Shown here: piece after piece, positions 1 through 8,281 of the stretch
Position numbering within the stretch: position 1 is the first letter of the stretch
How the letters are laid out: each line of letters starts with the position of its first letter
From: Mycobacterium bourgelatii
Lineage (GTDB): Bacteria > Actinomycetota > Actinomycetes > Mycobacteriales > Mycobacteriaceae
Direction of reading: 5' to 3'
NCBI RefSeq assembly: GCF_010723575.1
Contig: NZ_BLKZ01000002.1
Span: forward strand, 62,001 to 126,000
DNA length: 64,000 bases
Notes under the pieces: model-generated
Seen by the model: the letters and a program-made list of their open reading frames with translations, nothing else
The model's database searches: none
Told to the model about the DNA's origin: nothing
Made by a program: the position numbers and the translations under genes

Positions 1-171
1 CAACGCATTTGGGCCCAGGTCGTCAACCGGCACACCCAGCAACGGATCGAGATTCTCGAACGGAATCGCTCGGGTGTGCGCCGTCACCAAAGCCTGCAGT
101 GTCTCAAGCGTCGGCTCGGTGGTCCCGCGGTAGTTGACGCGGTCAAAGTATTCGGTCAGGTCCAATGCCAT
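1..171 (-). CDS. nat: Arylamine N-acetyltransferase, N-terminal part (cut by window edge)
   Basis: Reverse-strand translation from the ATG at 171 gives MALDLTEYFDRVNYRG..., then a segment containing AIPFENLDPLLGVPVDDLGP, which I recognise as the N-terminus of mycobacterial NAT (Rv3566c). The family acetylates arylamines and hydrazines, including isoniazid, with acetyl-CoA or propionyl-CoA, through a Cys-His-Asp triad. Only about 57 residues are present, so the catalytic Cys lies outside the window. In M. tuberculosis nat follows hsaB directly in the sterol operon. Here its upstream neighbour is the DUF222/HNH gene, 26 bp away on the same strand. No strong ribosome binding site is visible before the ATG. 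Confidence 0.93.
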   Translation of the reverse strand, partial: MALDLTEYFDRVNYRGTTEPTLETLQALVTAHTRAIPFENLDPLLGVPVDDLGPNAL

Positions 172-197
172 ATGGCCATTCTGACCCGACCGTCAGG

Positions 198-1559
198 TTA
201 GAAATCCGGCGGTGGTTGCGCGGCGAATCGTTCCTCGTTGATGCGCCGTTCGGCCATGATGCGTGCATGGCGCTCGGCGGCACGGGTTCGCTTCCGCCGA
301 GGCATCTTTAGCCCGCGTAACGCCATCGGCGTCGGTTGGCTCAGCGATTCGAAGAAGACACCGCCAGTAGGTTCGGTGCGGTAGATGTGGCCCGTCGGAC
401 TGGTCCACACCACCGTGCCATCGGGTAGCTGGAGATCCAACCAGCCCGCTACCCCGGCATAGAAGGTCTTCAGCAGGTGGTGAAAACGGCAGAGTAGCTT
501 GAGATTACACGCGTGCGTCGGACCCAGCGGGTAAGGGATCGTGTGGTCGATGTCGCAGACTGCTGCGGGTGCATCACATCCGGGGAATCGGCACGTGAGG
601 TCCCGGCAGCGGACGAAGTCAGCGAGAGCCGCCGAGGGCCGGTATCCGGGTTCTGGGCTGAGCGGCGGAATAACCAAGTCCTTGAGCTTGGCGGTGGTGG
701 CCAAGTCGCGCAGCAACGCCGGCGAGACCGGGCCGAACCCCGGCAGATATCCGGGGGCCTCGGAGTCACCGTCAATCGTCGCCCGCTCGGCCAAGACATG
801 AATTACCACATTGGTGTCGGTCTTCCGTTGTGCAGCAGCACAATCGGACGAGCCACACTGGCACTGCAATCCATCCGCGCCGTCGACCAACGCCCGGAGG
901 GCATCGGCACGCCGCTGTTCTTTGTTCCGGGGGTCTTCACGACACACGGTGTCGGCGAGCGCCTCGAGCTTCTGATCCAACGCAACTCCATCGCTGCCGT
1001 GCAGCTGCGCCCACACCTGTGCCATCCCATCACTGCTGGGCTTGACCTCTACGAAGCGAACATCGTCTCGTTCGGGCGGTACCCGAACGCCAGCTGGATC
1101 AGCGTGAACAACCCACATATCGATGCGTTCGCCAAGCTTCGCCGTTGACAGCCGCGTCCACTTCGGCGCGCGTCTGGCTATGGCCTGATCGAGCTCGGCG
1201 AGGATCTTCGGATCCTGCACCAGGTAAACGCGGGAGATCACCGTCGCCACCACTCGAAAACAGACGTCTCCTCGCGCGAATACCTCCGCGAGGCGTGGCA
1301 ACCGCTCGCGTAGCGCGATCGCGTAGCGGAGGTGCCCACTGGCCCTGGCTCGAGTGATGCGCAGGGCCGCGGAGATCTCGGCGACCACATTCGCGTGTCC
1401 ATCGATGGCCCATTGATCGCGCTCGGTGTCACCTACCGGAGCGCGGCGTGCATACAGTTCGCCTATTGCGGCCAGTTCTCTTGCGCACTGCACGTTTTGC
1501 TCGCGTGCCGCGGCGGCGATCGCGTCGACTACGTCGGCGTCCGTCTGTCCTTCGAACAT
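198..1559 (-). CDS. DUF222 / HNH endonuclease-domain protein (13E12-repeat type)
   Basis: A 453-residue protein. The N-terminal two thirds is the alpha-helical DUF222 region. The C-terminal part carries an HNH nuclease fold: zinc cysteines in CRDLTCRFPGCDAP, then CDIDHTIPYPLGPTHACN and LCRFHHLLKTF with the H, N and H residues in place. Such proteins (the REP13E12 family in M. tuberculosis) are multi-copy in mycobacteria, and some of those repeats are attachment sites for phage-like elements. I chose the ATG at 1559 over an upstream start at 1598 because a TACAAT -10 hexamer (1567-1572) sits 7 nt before it, the leaderless pattern. Cellular role unknown; nuclease activity is inferred from the motif only. 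Confidence 0.88.
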   Translation of the reverse strand: MFEGQTDADVVDAIAAAAREQNVQCARELAAIGELYARRAPVGDTERDQWAIDGHANVVAEISAALRITRARASGHLRYAIALRERLPRLAEVFARGDVCFRVVATVISRVYLVQDPKILAELDQAIARRAPKWTRLSTAKLGERIDMWVVHADPAGVRVPPERDDVRFVEVKPSSDGMAQVWAQLHGSDGVALDQKLEALADTVCREDPRNKEQRRADALRALVDGADGLQCQCGSSDCAAAQRKTDTNVVIHVLAERATIDGDSEAPGYLPGFGPVSPALLRDLATTAKLKDLVIPPLSPEPGYRPSAALADFVRCRDLTCRFPGCDAPAAVCDIDHTIPYPLGPTHACNLKLLCRFHHLLKTFYAGVAGWLDLQLPDGTVVWTSPTGHIYRTEPTGGVFFESLSQPTPMALRGLKMPRRKRTRAAERHARIMAERRINEERFAAQPPPDF

Positions 1560-1566
1560 ACTTTCG

Positions 1567-1572
1567 ATTGTA
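1567..1572 (-). promoter_or_regulatory. -10 hexamer for a leaderless DUF222/HNH transcript
   Basis: TACAAT on the minus strand, followed 7 nt later by the ATG at 1559. It matches the mycobacterial TANNNT -10 rule. Transcription should begin at or within a base or two of the start codon. Confidence 0.5.
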
Positions 1573-1705
1573 CGAACGGTCGGTGACAAGATGGGCATCG
1601 TCGCGGGAGCGAGGCGAACCCCGCCGTTTTATCGATGTCGAATATGGGGATTCGGTAGGCACGGGCCGGGGTACAACCGCATACCCAACAACCTATGGAG
1701 CTCAA

Positions 1706-2230
1706 ATGAGTACCAGCAATATTGTCTGGATCGTCGTCGCCGTGGCGGTGATCGCGGTCGTCATCATCCTCGTCCTGGCCATGAACAGGGCGAAGCGTCG
1801 CCGCCAGCACCGGCAGGCCGAAGAGATTCGCGAGCAGGCCAGAATGCAGACCGCCGAGCTTGAGCGGCGCGAAGCACTGGCCAACGAAACCGCCGCCAAA
1901 GCGCGTGCGGCTCAGGCCGAGGCAGAGGTCAAGGCCGCGGAAGCCGCCAGACTGCAAGAGCAGGCGGCCGAGCACCAGAACGAAGCCACGACATCGCGCG
2001 ACCAGCTACGGGAACAGTGGGAACGCGCTGACAGCATCGATCCGACGGTCCGGAGGGACCAGCGTGACGATGGAACCGACCAAGCCGACCGAGCTGAGTG
2101 GACCGAGAACGGCCATGACGGTGCGTGGCGTGACGATTCGGCCGCACCGACCCGCGGCACCGCGGACGCCGACGCCGACTACAGCGCCCAAGGCAATTAC
2201 CCGCAAGGCAATTACCGCGGGACGGCCTAA
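1706..2230 (+). CDS. Small membrane-anchored coiled-coil protein, unknown function
   Basis: A 174-residue protein starting at ATG 1706, with GGAG 5 nt upstream deciding the start. Residues 5-26 form one strongly hydrophobic membrane segment (IVWIVVAVAVIAVVIILVLA). A basic stop-transfer stretch (NRAKRRRQHR) follows, then about 70 residues of Ala/Glu/Arg/Gln-rich helix typical of a coiled coil. The tail is hydrophilic and Asp-rich and ends with a duplicated GNYPQGNY motif. The topology suggests a short N-terminus outside and the coiled coil in the cytoplasm. I do not recognise a family with an assigned function. It stands alone on the plus strand and is convergent with the CHAD gene across a hairpin. 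Confidence 0.8.
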   Translation: MSTSNIVWIVVAVAVIAVVIILVLAMNRAKRRRQHRQAEEIREQARMQTAELERREALANETAAKARAAQAEAEVKAAEAARLQEQAAEHQNEATTSRDQLREQWERADSIDPTVRRDQRDDGTDQADRAEWTENGHDGAWRDDSAAPTRGTADADADYSAQGNYPQGNYRGTA

Positions 2231-2243
2231 GATCGGTTAGAGA

Positions 2244-2288
2244 GCAATCCGGGATAGCCCGCCCCCTCAACGGGCCATCCCGGATTGC
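2244..2288. terminator. Bidirectional hairpin terminator between convergent genes
   Basis: GCAATCCGGGAT plus AGCCCG, then a short loop, then CGGGCC plus ATCCCGGATTGC. The outer 12 bp pair perfectly and the inner arms continue the stem. It fills the 60-bp gap between the coiled-coil gene (ends 2230) and the CHAD gene (ends 2291), so it can serve both. There is no long U-tract, as is usual in mycobacteria. Confidence 0.85.
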
Positions 2289-2290
2289 AC

Positions 2291-3181
2291 TTATCGGAGC
2301 CGCTGTGCGTCAGCCCGGCACTGCTCAGCGATTCGACGCTCACGCTCGTACAACATGCCGTACGTGAAGCCGTTCTCCCCTGAACTCGTACCCGCCGTTA
2401 CCGCCAACCGACGCAGCGCCTCGATAGCGATCACGGCATCCTGGTGCTCCCCCAGCACCCCTTGTATGTGCTTGTAGCGCTTCACTGTCCGCTTCGCACG
2501 CTGGTCCAGCGGCCTGCGCAACTCGGCGGCGTAACGTGCCCGTTTGGCGGCCTTGCGTGCGGTGTGCAGCATGTCATCGTCACCCGACTCGAGCGCCTTG
2601 GCCAACCGTTGATCCGCCTTACGCTCGGCACGGCGGGCTCGCTTCCGCAACGTCTTGGCCGTGATGTCGTTGCCGGCAATCGGCGGTGCTGCCCGCCATA
2701 GGCGCAGCACGTCCATGAGTGCGCGATACCGCGCCGAGTCCATTGCCTCGCTCACCCGAGTTCGGGACGGCAACTCAGCCGCTCGAAGGTCCTTGCGGAT
2801 CCGCGCTTTGACCGGCCCTAGCACCAGCTCGTCGGGAATCTGATTCAGGGCTTCGATGAACCGGCGTTGCTGCACATGGCAATCGCGCACGTCCCCGAGC
2901 AGGCCGGCGAACCACTTCAACTCGTCTTCCGTGCCATCGATTGCCGACTCATCCAAGAGCTTGCCGAACACCCGCAGCGTGCTGCGCAACCGCCGGATCG
3001 ACACTCGGGTGTCGTGAATGGGATCCTCACCTCGGCGCAGGCCCTCGTCGCCGCGCTCGATCTGTTCGACCTGGGCGATGATGTAGTCCGCCAGGGCGCG
3101 AGTTGCGGGGGACGCGGTCTCGCCGTCGTAGAGGTTGTGCGCCAGCACCACCCGGTCCTTGACGTCTGAGGCGGCGCACAT
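2291..3181 (-). CDS. CHAD domain-containing protein
   Basis: A 296-residue all-helical, strongly basic protein. IHDTRVSIRRLRSTLRVFG near residue 54, HTARKAAKRARYAAEL near residue 206 and the KRYKHIQGVLGEHQDA stretch are the conserved His/Arg helices of the CHAD domain. Known CHAD proteins bind polyphosphate through these basic residues. They often accompany CYTH domains, but none is visible here. It lies 81 bp downstream of the Mce-associated gene on the same strand and may be the tail of the mce transcript. The start is uncertain: AGGAGG lies about 30 nt upstream of this ATG with no in-frame start between them. Confidence 0.85.
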   Translation of the reverse strand: MCAASDVKDRVVLAHNLYDGETASPATRALADYIIAQVEQIERGDEGLRRGEDPIHDTRVSIRRLRSTLRVFGKLLDESAIDGTEDELKWFAGLLGDVRDCHVQQRRFIEALNQIPDELVLGPVKARIRKDLRAAELPSRTRVSEAMDSARYRALMDVLRLWRAAPPIAGNDITAKTLRKRARRAERKADQRLAKALESGDDDMLHTARKAAKRARYAAELRRPLDQRAKRTVKRYKHIQGVLGEHQDAVIAIEALRRLAVTAGTSSGENGFTYGMLYERERRIAEQCRADAQRLR

Positions 3182-3262
3182 GCCACTACGAATGTCCGCG
3201 CGGCGCGTCGGCCAAACCTCCTAGGAGTCGCGGAGGGGCGTTACTTTTTCAGGCGGCACATC

Positions 3263-4084
3263 CTAACGCCGTGGCGCGGGTGCAGGGGCCGGCGCCGGGG
3301 CGGGACTGGGCACCGGCGGCGGCAGCTGGTCAGCGTTGCCGGCATGACTACCCGTCTTCGGTCCGATGTCGGAGACTTGCCAACTGCCGTCGACCTTGTT
3401 GACGGTGATCTGCAACAGGATCAGTGATACGCGGGGCTTGGGATTCTGCAAGTTGCGTGTGGTCTGCGCGGCGGATACCACCACCTGGTACACGTCCCCG
3501 GGCTGTGCGACGGCGTCGGTAGCAAGGACCTCGCCCGACGACGTGACCTGCGCCTGCACCATGACGCCCTTGAGAATGGGGGTGGCGTTGACGTACTTGT
3601 CCTTCAGGGATTGGGAGACGCCGTCCTCCACGGACTGGAAAAAGGCGTCCGGGTTTTCATAGGTGTACGTCAGCGACTTCAACGCGTACTCCTTGGCCAG
3701 CTTGGCGGCAGCTGCGCGGTCCGATTCGGCCTGCTTCAGGGCCGTGACCTCGTGGTTCAGCCGGTCGTACTGGCGGTACCCGAAGAACGCCCCGCCGATC
3801 GCCGCCAACAGAAGCAAGGCGGCAACCGTGCGCCATGACAGCGACGGCCGTATTCGGAGCTTGCGCAACCGACCGAGCCGCGACTCGCCCTCGTCGTCGG
3901 CTTTCTCGCCAGCCGCGGCCTTCTCGTCGGCGGCCTTCTCGTCCGCGTCGTCGGCGTCGTCGGCGTCGTCCGCCTCGTCGGCCGCCTCGACTTCTTCAGT
4001 CGCCTCGACTTCCCGGGTGGCGCTGTCGACACTGCTGTCGTCGATGACGCTCTCTTCGGTGTCACTTATCGTGTCGGCGCTCAT
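3263..4084 (-). CDS. Mce-associated membrane protein (Mas/Mam type)
   Basis: A 273-residue protein. The N-terminal ~70 residues are very acidic, with repeated Ala-Asp-Asp and Glu-Lys-Ala units. A membrane segment follows (about residues 85-102, TVAALLLLAAIGGAFFGYRQ). Then comes an extracytoplasmic domain of the kind found in Mce-associated proteins (AKEYALKSLTYTYENPDAF..., VDGSWQVSDIG). The C-terminus is a Pro-Ala repeat tail. Genes of this family follow mceF in most mycobacterial mce operons and are thought to stabilise the transporter. It starts 15 bp after mceF stops, so it is almost certainly in the operon. Only one copy is present, whereas many mce operons carry two or more. Confidence 0.85.
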   Translation of the reverse strand: MSADTISDTEESVIDDSSVDSATREVEATEEVEAADEADDADDADDADEKAADEKAAAGEKADDEGESRLGRLRKLRIRPSLSWRTVAALLLLAAIGGAFFGYRQYDRLNHEVTALKQAESDRAAAAKLAKEYALKSLTYTYENPDAFFQSVEDGVSQSLKDKYVNATPILKGVMVQAQVTSSGEVLATDAVAQPGDVYQVVVSAAQTTRNLQNPKPRVSLILLQITVNKVDGSWQVSDIGPKTGSHAGNADQLPPPVPSPAPAPAPAPAPRR

Positions 4085-4099
4085 GCTCGATCCTCACTG

Positions 4100-5062
4100 T
4101 TATTGCCCCTCAGGCGCATTCACCTGTAGACGCAGCCCGCCCGCGTCGTTGAAGGTCGACTCCCAGAAGTCCATCCAATGCCCCCCGTTGACCCTGACTC
4201 CGTACAGGGGCTCAGTGGCCGGCTCCAGGACAGTAGCGAAAGTTCCGAGCGGCCCGGACAACATATCGATGTACTCGTTGATATTGGCAACCATCGTCGG
4301 CACCGCAGCGCCCGGCGCGAAGGTACCGTCCGCAGCGTTGGTGTACTCATCGGTGTTGCGGACCAACTTGGTCAGCGCCAACAGCGCCGGGGGCAACACC
4401 ATGCCGGCCTGGCGCAGCGACGCGTCGGCGTGTACCTCATCGAGATCGGCGACCAGCGTGAAGACGTTGCCGAAGAGCGTCGTAAGCAGTTGCTTCTTCT
4501 CTAACTCCATCTTGGAAACCAAGCCCGCGGTGGTGGCCAACGAGTCCAGGGTCGCGTCATTGTTCGCAAAAACCTCGGAGACGGTGGTCACGATGCTCTG
4601 GACGTGATTCGGATTGATCACCGAGAGAAGGCCATTGGCCTTGGCGAGCAACTCACTCACCGTCACCGACGGAGCCACCCGATCCGCGGGGATCACCGCG
4701 CCATCGCTGAAGTACGGCGGCGCAATGTGTTTCGTCTTGAAGTCGATGTACTGCTCGCCCACCAATGACAGGTTCTGGATGCTTATCGCGCTATTGGCCG
4801 GTACCGGATGGGCGGGGTCGAGATCGATCGACACCCTCAGACCGCTCGGTGTGGCTTGGACCCCGGTGACGCGACCCACCTGGATGCCGCGCATCGTCAC
4901 TTGCGAGGTCGGCAACAGCCCGCCCGACTTGTCCAGCACAAGCGTTACCCGAGTGGGCTTTACGGTCGGGTTCTTCTTCAGAACTTCGAGGGACAGATAC
5001 GCCACTCCGAACACCGTCATCACGGCCAGCAGCACCAAAGTCGTCGCGGCCTTCAACCTCAT
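4100..5062 (-). CDS. Mce family protein F
   Basis: A 320-residue protein: N-terminal membrane anchor (MRLKAATTLVLLAVMTVFGVAYLSLEVLK), then an MlaD/Mce core (KSGGLLPTSQVTMRGIQVGRVTGV...) and the helical Mce C-terminal region. Six such subunits form the periplasm-spanning lipid tunnel of an Mce transporter with the YrbE permease pair. The start at 5062 is chosen because its ATG overlaps the mceE stop by 4 bp (ATGA); the frame stays open further upstream only by chance. Last mce gene of the operon, followed 15 bp later by the Mce-associated gene. Confidence 0.9.
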   Translation of the reverse strand: MRLKAATTLVLLAVMTVFGVAYLSLEVLKKNPTVKPTRVTLVLDKSGGLLPTSQVTMRGIQVGRVTGVQATPSGLRVSIDLDPAHPVPANSAISIQNLSLVGEQYIDFKTKHIAPPYFSDGAVIPADRVAPSVTVSELLAKANGLLSVINPNHVQSIVTTVSEVFANNDATLDSLATTAGLVSKMELEKKQLLTTLFGNVFTLVADLDEVHADASLRQAGMVLPPALLALTKLVRNTDEYTNAADGTFAPGAAVPTMVANINEYIDMLSGPLGTFATVLEPATEPLYGVRVNGGHWMDFWESTFNDAGGLRLQVNAPEGQ

Positions 5063-6105
5063 GGCAGTAGCCCCATCGTTCGCAACGCGGAAATCGCCTG
5101 GTCCGCCTTGTCCGCCGGATCCACTTCCGGCGGGCCCTGCGGCTGATGAACCTGCGTGACATTGAATTTCGGGCCGCCGTTGTTGAAGAACGGGATCAGC
5201 TTGTCGCGGATCAACGCATTCCACTTGTCGACGTTGACCGGCACCGTGGTGTCGGCGGTCGCGATCGAACCCACCAACGGCGTGACGTAGGAAAGCATCT
5301 GGATGAAGTCGGGCGCATGTGGCACCAGCAAGTCAGCTCCGCCGCGGCCGAGTCCCTGAAGATAGACCAGGAGTTGAAGGATGTCCGGCAGTACGCCGGT
5401 CATCGCGTTGATGTTGCCCGGGCCGTTGGCCATCAAGCTGTCCAGCACTGCCGCGTCGGCGTGCAACGTGCTCGTGACGCTCTCCGCGCTGGCGAGGATT
5501 TCATCGATCGTCTCTTGGTTCGCCGCCAGGTCGTGCAGCAGGCCGGTCAGCTTGTTGCGAATACGGATCTGCTCGGACGGATCCTTCGGAAACGCGTTGT
5601 TGAAGTTGACCAGTGACTCTTGCAAGGTGGTCAGCGTTCCGCCCGTTACCAGGTTCGACACCCCGCGCAGCATGTTCTCGACGTTGTCGGCCGGCGTGGT
5701 GTTCCGCAATGGAATGGTGTCGCCGTCGCGCAGCGGCGTCGGCGCCGGGTCGTCCGGCGGCATCAGCGCGATGTAGATGTCGCCCAGCACGGTGGCCTGA
5801 CGGAGTTCGGCGCGCGTATTCTGCGGCAGCGCAGCGGTATCGGAGATGTCGACGTAGGCGACCGCGGTGTTGCCCACCAGTTCAACTCGGTTCAGGACAC
5901 CGACCCGCACGCCGCCGTAGTCCACCTTGGCCTTGGCCGGCAGGTTCAGCACGCTGGAAAATTCGATCTTGACGCTGTATTTGCCTCCCGGAACGTAGGA
6001 GCCGGGTACCGGCAACCGCGTCGGGTCGAGTGAGCACGCGCCCGTCAGGCCGATCACCAGGGCACTCAGCAGCACGCTCAGCCCGCGCATCGTTCGTCCC
6101 GTCAT
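5059..6105 (-). CDS. Mce family lipoprotein E
   Basis: A 348-residue protein with a lipoprotein signal: MTGRTMRGLSVLLSALVIGLTGAC ends in the lipobox LTGAC, with Cys at about residue 24. The fifth Mce gene of an operon is normally the lipoprotein (LprK/LprN type), which supports the E assignment. The Mce core follows (YSVKIEFSSVLNLPAKAKVDYGGVRVGVLNRV). The start is set by a 4-bp ATGA overlap with mceD. It overlaps mceF by 4 bp at its end. Confidence 0.92.
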   Translation of the reverse strand: MTGRTMRGLSVLLSALVIGLTGACSLDPTRLPVPGSYVPGGKYSVKIEFSSVLNLPAKAKVDYGGVRVGVLNRVELVGNTAVAYVDISDTAALPQNTRAELRQATVLGDIYIALMPPDDPAPTPLRDGDTIPLRNTTPADNVENMLRGVSNLVTGGTLTTLQESLVNFNNAFPKDPSEQIRIRNKLTGLLHDLAANQETIDEILASAESVTSTLHADAAVLDSLMANGPGNINAMTGVLPDILQLLVYLQGLGRGGADLLVPHAPDFIQMLSYVTPLVGSIATADTTVPVNVDKWNALIRDKLIPFFNNGGPKFNVTQVHQPQGPPEVDPADKADQAISALRTMGLLP

Positions 6106-7235
6106 GACAGTGCGTTCCCCAGGATGAGGTCGGTCAGACCGAGGGTGACCGGATCCGAGGCGGTGCCGGGCGCACAAGCCGCTTCGCTACCCGGGGTGTG
6201 CCGTTCGCGCAGCAACCCGCAGATCGCACTGACCTGTGGTGGCGAAACCGACACCTGCGGGGGCACATACGGGACATGGTGTGTGCCCCACGACGGTTCC
6301 ACCGTGTCAGCCAGCCAATTGGTGAACTGTGGCCATGAATTGATGGTCCCGACGATGTTTGGGGTATAGGCGTTGAGGATGTCCCGGACCCAGGGGATCA
6401 GCTTGTCGGTGATGTTGTGATAGACCCTGGGCGCGAACCGGTTCAGCGCGTCGACCAGGATCGGCAGCGCATGCGCAAGATCGTGCAACGCGGACCCGAA
6501 GCCGTCCGCGAGTCCTTCGATCATCGCGAGGCTGCCGGGCAGGGTGACCAACGCGGTCGCGACGTTGCCCCAGTTCTGCAGCAAGGTCGAGGTGAGCAAC
6601 TCGCCGTTGTCGACGAGTTCGCGAGTGTGGGCGTCAGCCAGATTCGGGTCGCCGATGATGGTGACCAAATCGCGCAGCGTTTGATTGAGCTCCGTGCCAG
6701 TGCCTTCCAACGACCGACTCACCACGCGGAGGGTGTCGTTGATGGCTTGCGCGCCTGGCGACTTCGACGGGTCCGTCCCCGGCGGGGTGTCCAGCAAGGT
6801 GTCAACCAAATTGTCTGCGGCCGCGAAGGTTTCGCTGATGCCGAGCGGAGTCTTGGTGCTTTCCAGCTTGATGCACTGCGAGCCGGTGAATTTCGGCCCA
6901 CCGCTGTAGGGCTTGGTCAGTTCGACATGCCGGTCGGTGACGATCGATTGTGAGTAGGTGACGGCTCCGACGTCGGCGGGGAGGTCGAGATCTTTGGGGA
7001 CGGTGAAGTCGACCTGCACGAAGTCCGGTTTGTTCGTGACGGCCGTTACCCCACCCACTTCGATGCCCAGCAACTGGACCTTGTTGCCTGGGTAAAGGCC
7101 CACGGCGTCGGTGAATTCGGCGCACATCGCCTTGGTGTCGTCCATCTTCGGGAGCACCAGTTTGGCTCCGGTCACACCGGCGGCAATCAACGCGACGGCC
7201 ACCACGACCGCAATGACAACGCGTTTCCTAGTCAT
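6102..7235 (-). CDS. Mce family protein D
   Basis: A 377-residue protein: N-terminal membrane segment (RVVIAVVVAVALIAAGVTGAKLV), Mce core (AVGLYPGNKVQLLGIEVGGVTAV), helical C-terminal region and a short tail rich in Pro, Ser and Cys. It is a subunit of the Mce lipid tunnel. Its ATG lies within a three-copy 11-bp repeat that separates it from mceC. This is the only mce-mce junction here that is not an overlap. Confidence 0.9.
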   Translation of the reverse strand: MTRKRVVIAVVVAVALIAAGVTGAKLVLPKMDDTKAMCAEFTDAVGLYPGNKVQLLGIEVGGVTAVTNKPDFVQVDFTVPKDLDLPADVGAVTYSQSIVTDRHVELTKPYSGGPKFTGSQCIKLESTKTPLGISETFAAADNLVDTLLDTPPGTDPSKSPGAQAINDTLRVVSRSLEGTGTELNQTLRDLVTIIGDPNLADAHTRELVDNGELLTSTLLQNWGNVATALVTLPGSLAMIEGLADGFGSALHDLAHALPILVDALNRFAPRVYHNITDKLIPWVRDILNAYTPNIVGTINSWPQFTNWLADTVEPSWGTHHVPYVPPQVSVSPPQVSAICGLLRERHTPGSEAACAPGTASDPVTLGLTDLILGNALS

Positions 7236-7263
7236 ATCAGCCTCATATCAGCGTCATATCAGC
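7232..7263. repeat. Three tandem 11-bp copies spanning the mceC stop and mceD start
   Basis: TCATATCAGC occurs at 7232, 7243 and 7254 (plus strand), a period of 11. On the coding strand the first copy supplies the mceC TGA and the last supplies the mceD ATG. It looks like slippage expansion of an originally overlapping stop/start. Confidence 0.85.
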
Positions 7264-8281
7264 AGTGCCTCATGAGGTTGGGCAGACAGAGGTCTTGGCC
7301 AGGTACCAGGAAGTGGTCGTCCACGGCAACGCCGTTCCCGCTGAGCATCGGCACCACGATGTTGAGGATCTGCCCTAGGCCGTCGGCGGCGCGGCCGATC
7401 CGGTCGGGGTTGGTGAACAGGGTGTCGAAAATGTCGTCGATTCCGTTGACCGAGGGCGCGACCTCGCGACTGTAGAAGACCATGATGCGGTCCACGATCC
7501 GGGTCAACTCGCTCAGCAGCGTGAAGAACTCGATGATGTCGACGGCCCTCGAGGTGTAACCGCGCCCAACCAACGCGAATTGCTCGATCAGCGCGAGAAG
7601 ATGCTCGCGATTGGCGGTAAGGGAACTGACCGCATCGTTGACGAAGCCCAATCCGCGATCCACGTCGTCGGACATCTTGCTCAAGAACCTGGTCAACTCA
7701 TTGGCCGAATGCACGATCTCGCGCAGTGCATTCGGATACTTGTTGGCGGCGTTGGCTACCTCGGTGAAGGTGTCGTGCAGGACCTTGCCGTTGACATCCT
7801 TGACTAGCGGCGTCACCGACTGAATGAGATCGCTGGTCTCGAATGCGGCTTTGACGTGCCCAGGAGGAATCACCTTCTGGCCCAACGGCACCGCACCCTG
7901 CGAGTTGAGCGCCACATAGTGCCCACCCACCGGCGTCAGTAGCCGAACCTCGAGCGTGGACTCCGAACCGACGAAGACCGAATCCTTCACATTGAACTTG
8001 ATCTGCACGAGGTTGCCCGCCAGCTTGACGCTGGTGACCTCCCCGACCGGCACCCCGGCGATGCGCACGTCGTCACCGCTGCGCACACCGCCCGAATGGG
8101 TGGCATTGGCGGTATAGCTTTTCTCGCCAAGGGGATTGAGGAAGGCGACGACGGGTATGACCAGCGCGATGATGATGACGATGATGCCTGCGACGCCGTA
8201 GCGGCGACTGCGTTTCGCCGTTTCACGGTCGTCGAGGACCCGGCCCCAGTTCTTTCCGATGTGCGCTCTCACTACTGGCAC
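7259..8281 (-). CDS. Mce family protein C
   Basis: A 340-residue protein: cytoplasmic basic N-terminus (KNWGRVLDDRETAKRSRR), a membrane segment (YGVAGIIVIIIALVIPVVAFL), then the Mce core (THSGGVRSGDDVRIAGVPVGEVTSVKL). The helical part ends QDLCLPNLMRHC with two Cys. It is a tunnel subunit of the Mce transporter. Its start overlaps the end of mceB by 10 bp, consistent with translational coupling. Confidence 0.9.
   Translation of the reverse strand: MPVVRAHIGKNWGRVLDDRETAKRSRRYGVAGIIVIIIALVIPVVAFLNPLGEKSYTANATHSGGVRSGDDVRIAGVPVGEVTSVKLAGNLVQIKFNVKDSVFVGSESTLEVRLLTPVGGHYVALNSQGAVPLGQKVIPPGHVKAAFETSDLIQSVTPLVKDVNGKVLHDTFTEVANAANKYPNALREIVHSANELTRFLSKMSDDVDRGLGFVNDAVSSLTANREHLLALIEQFALVGRGYTSRAVDIIEFFTLLSELTRIVDRIMVFYSREVAPSVNGIDDIFDTLFTNPDRIGRAADGLGQILNIVVPMLSGNGVAVDDHFLVPGQDLCLPNLMRHC

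Noticed and set aside
198..1559. DUF222/HNH gene as a homing endonuclease or mobile element with its own ends
   Set aside because: I saw no inverted terminal repeats or target duplication around it, so it is called only as a gene.
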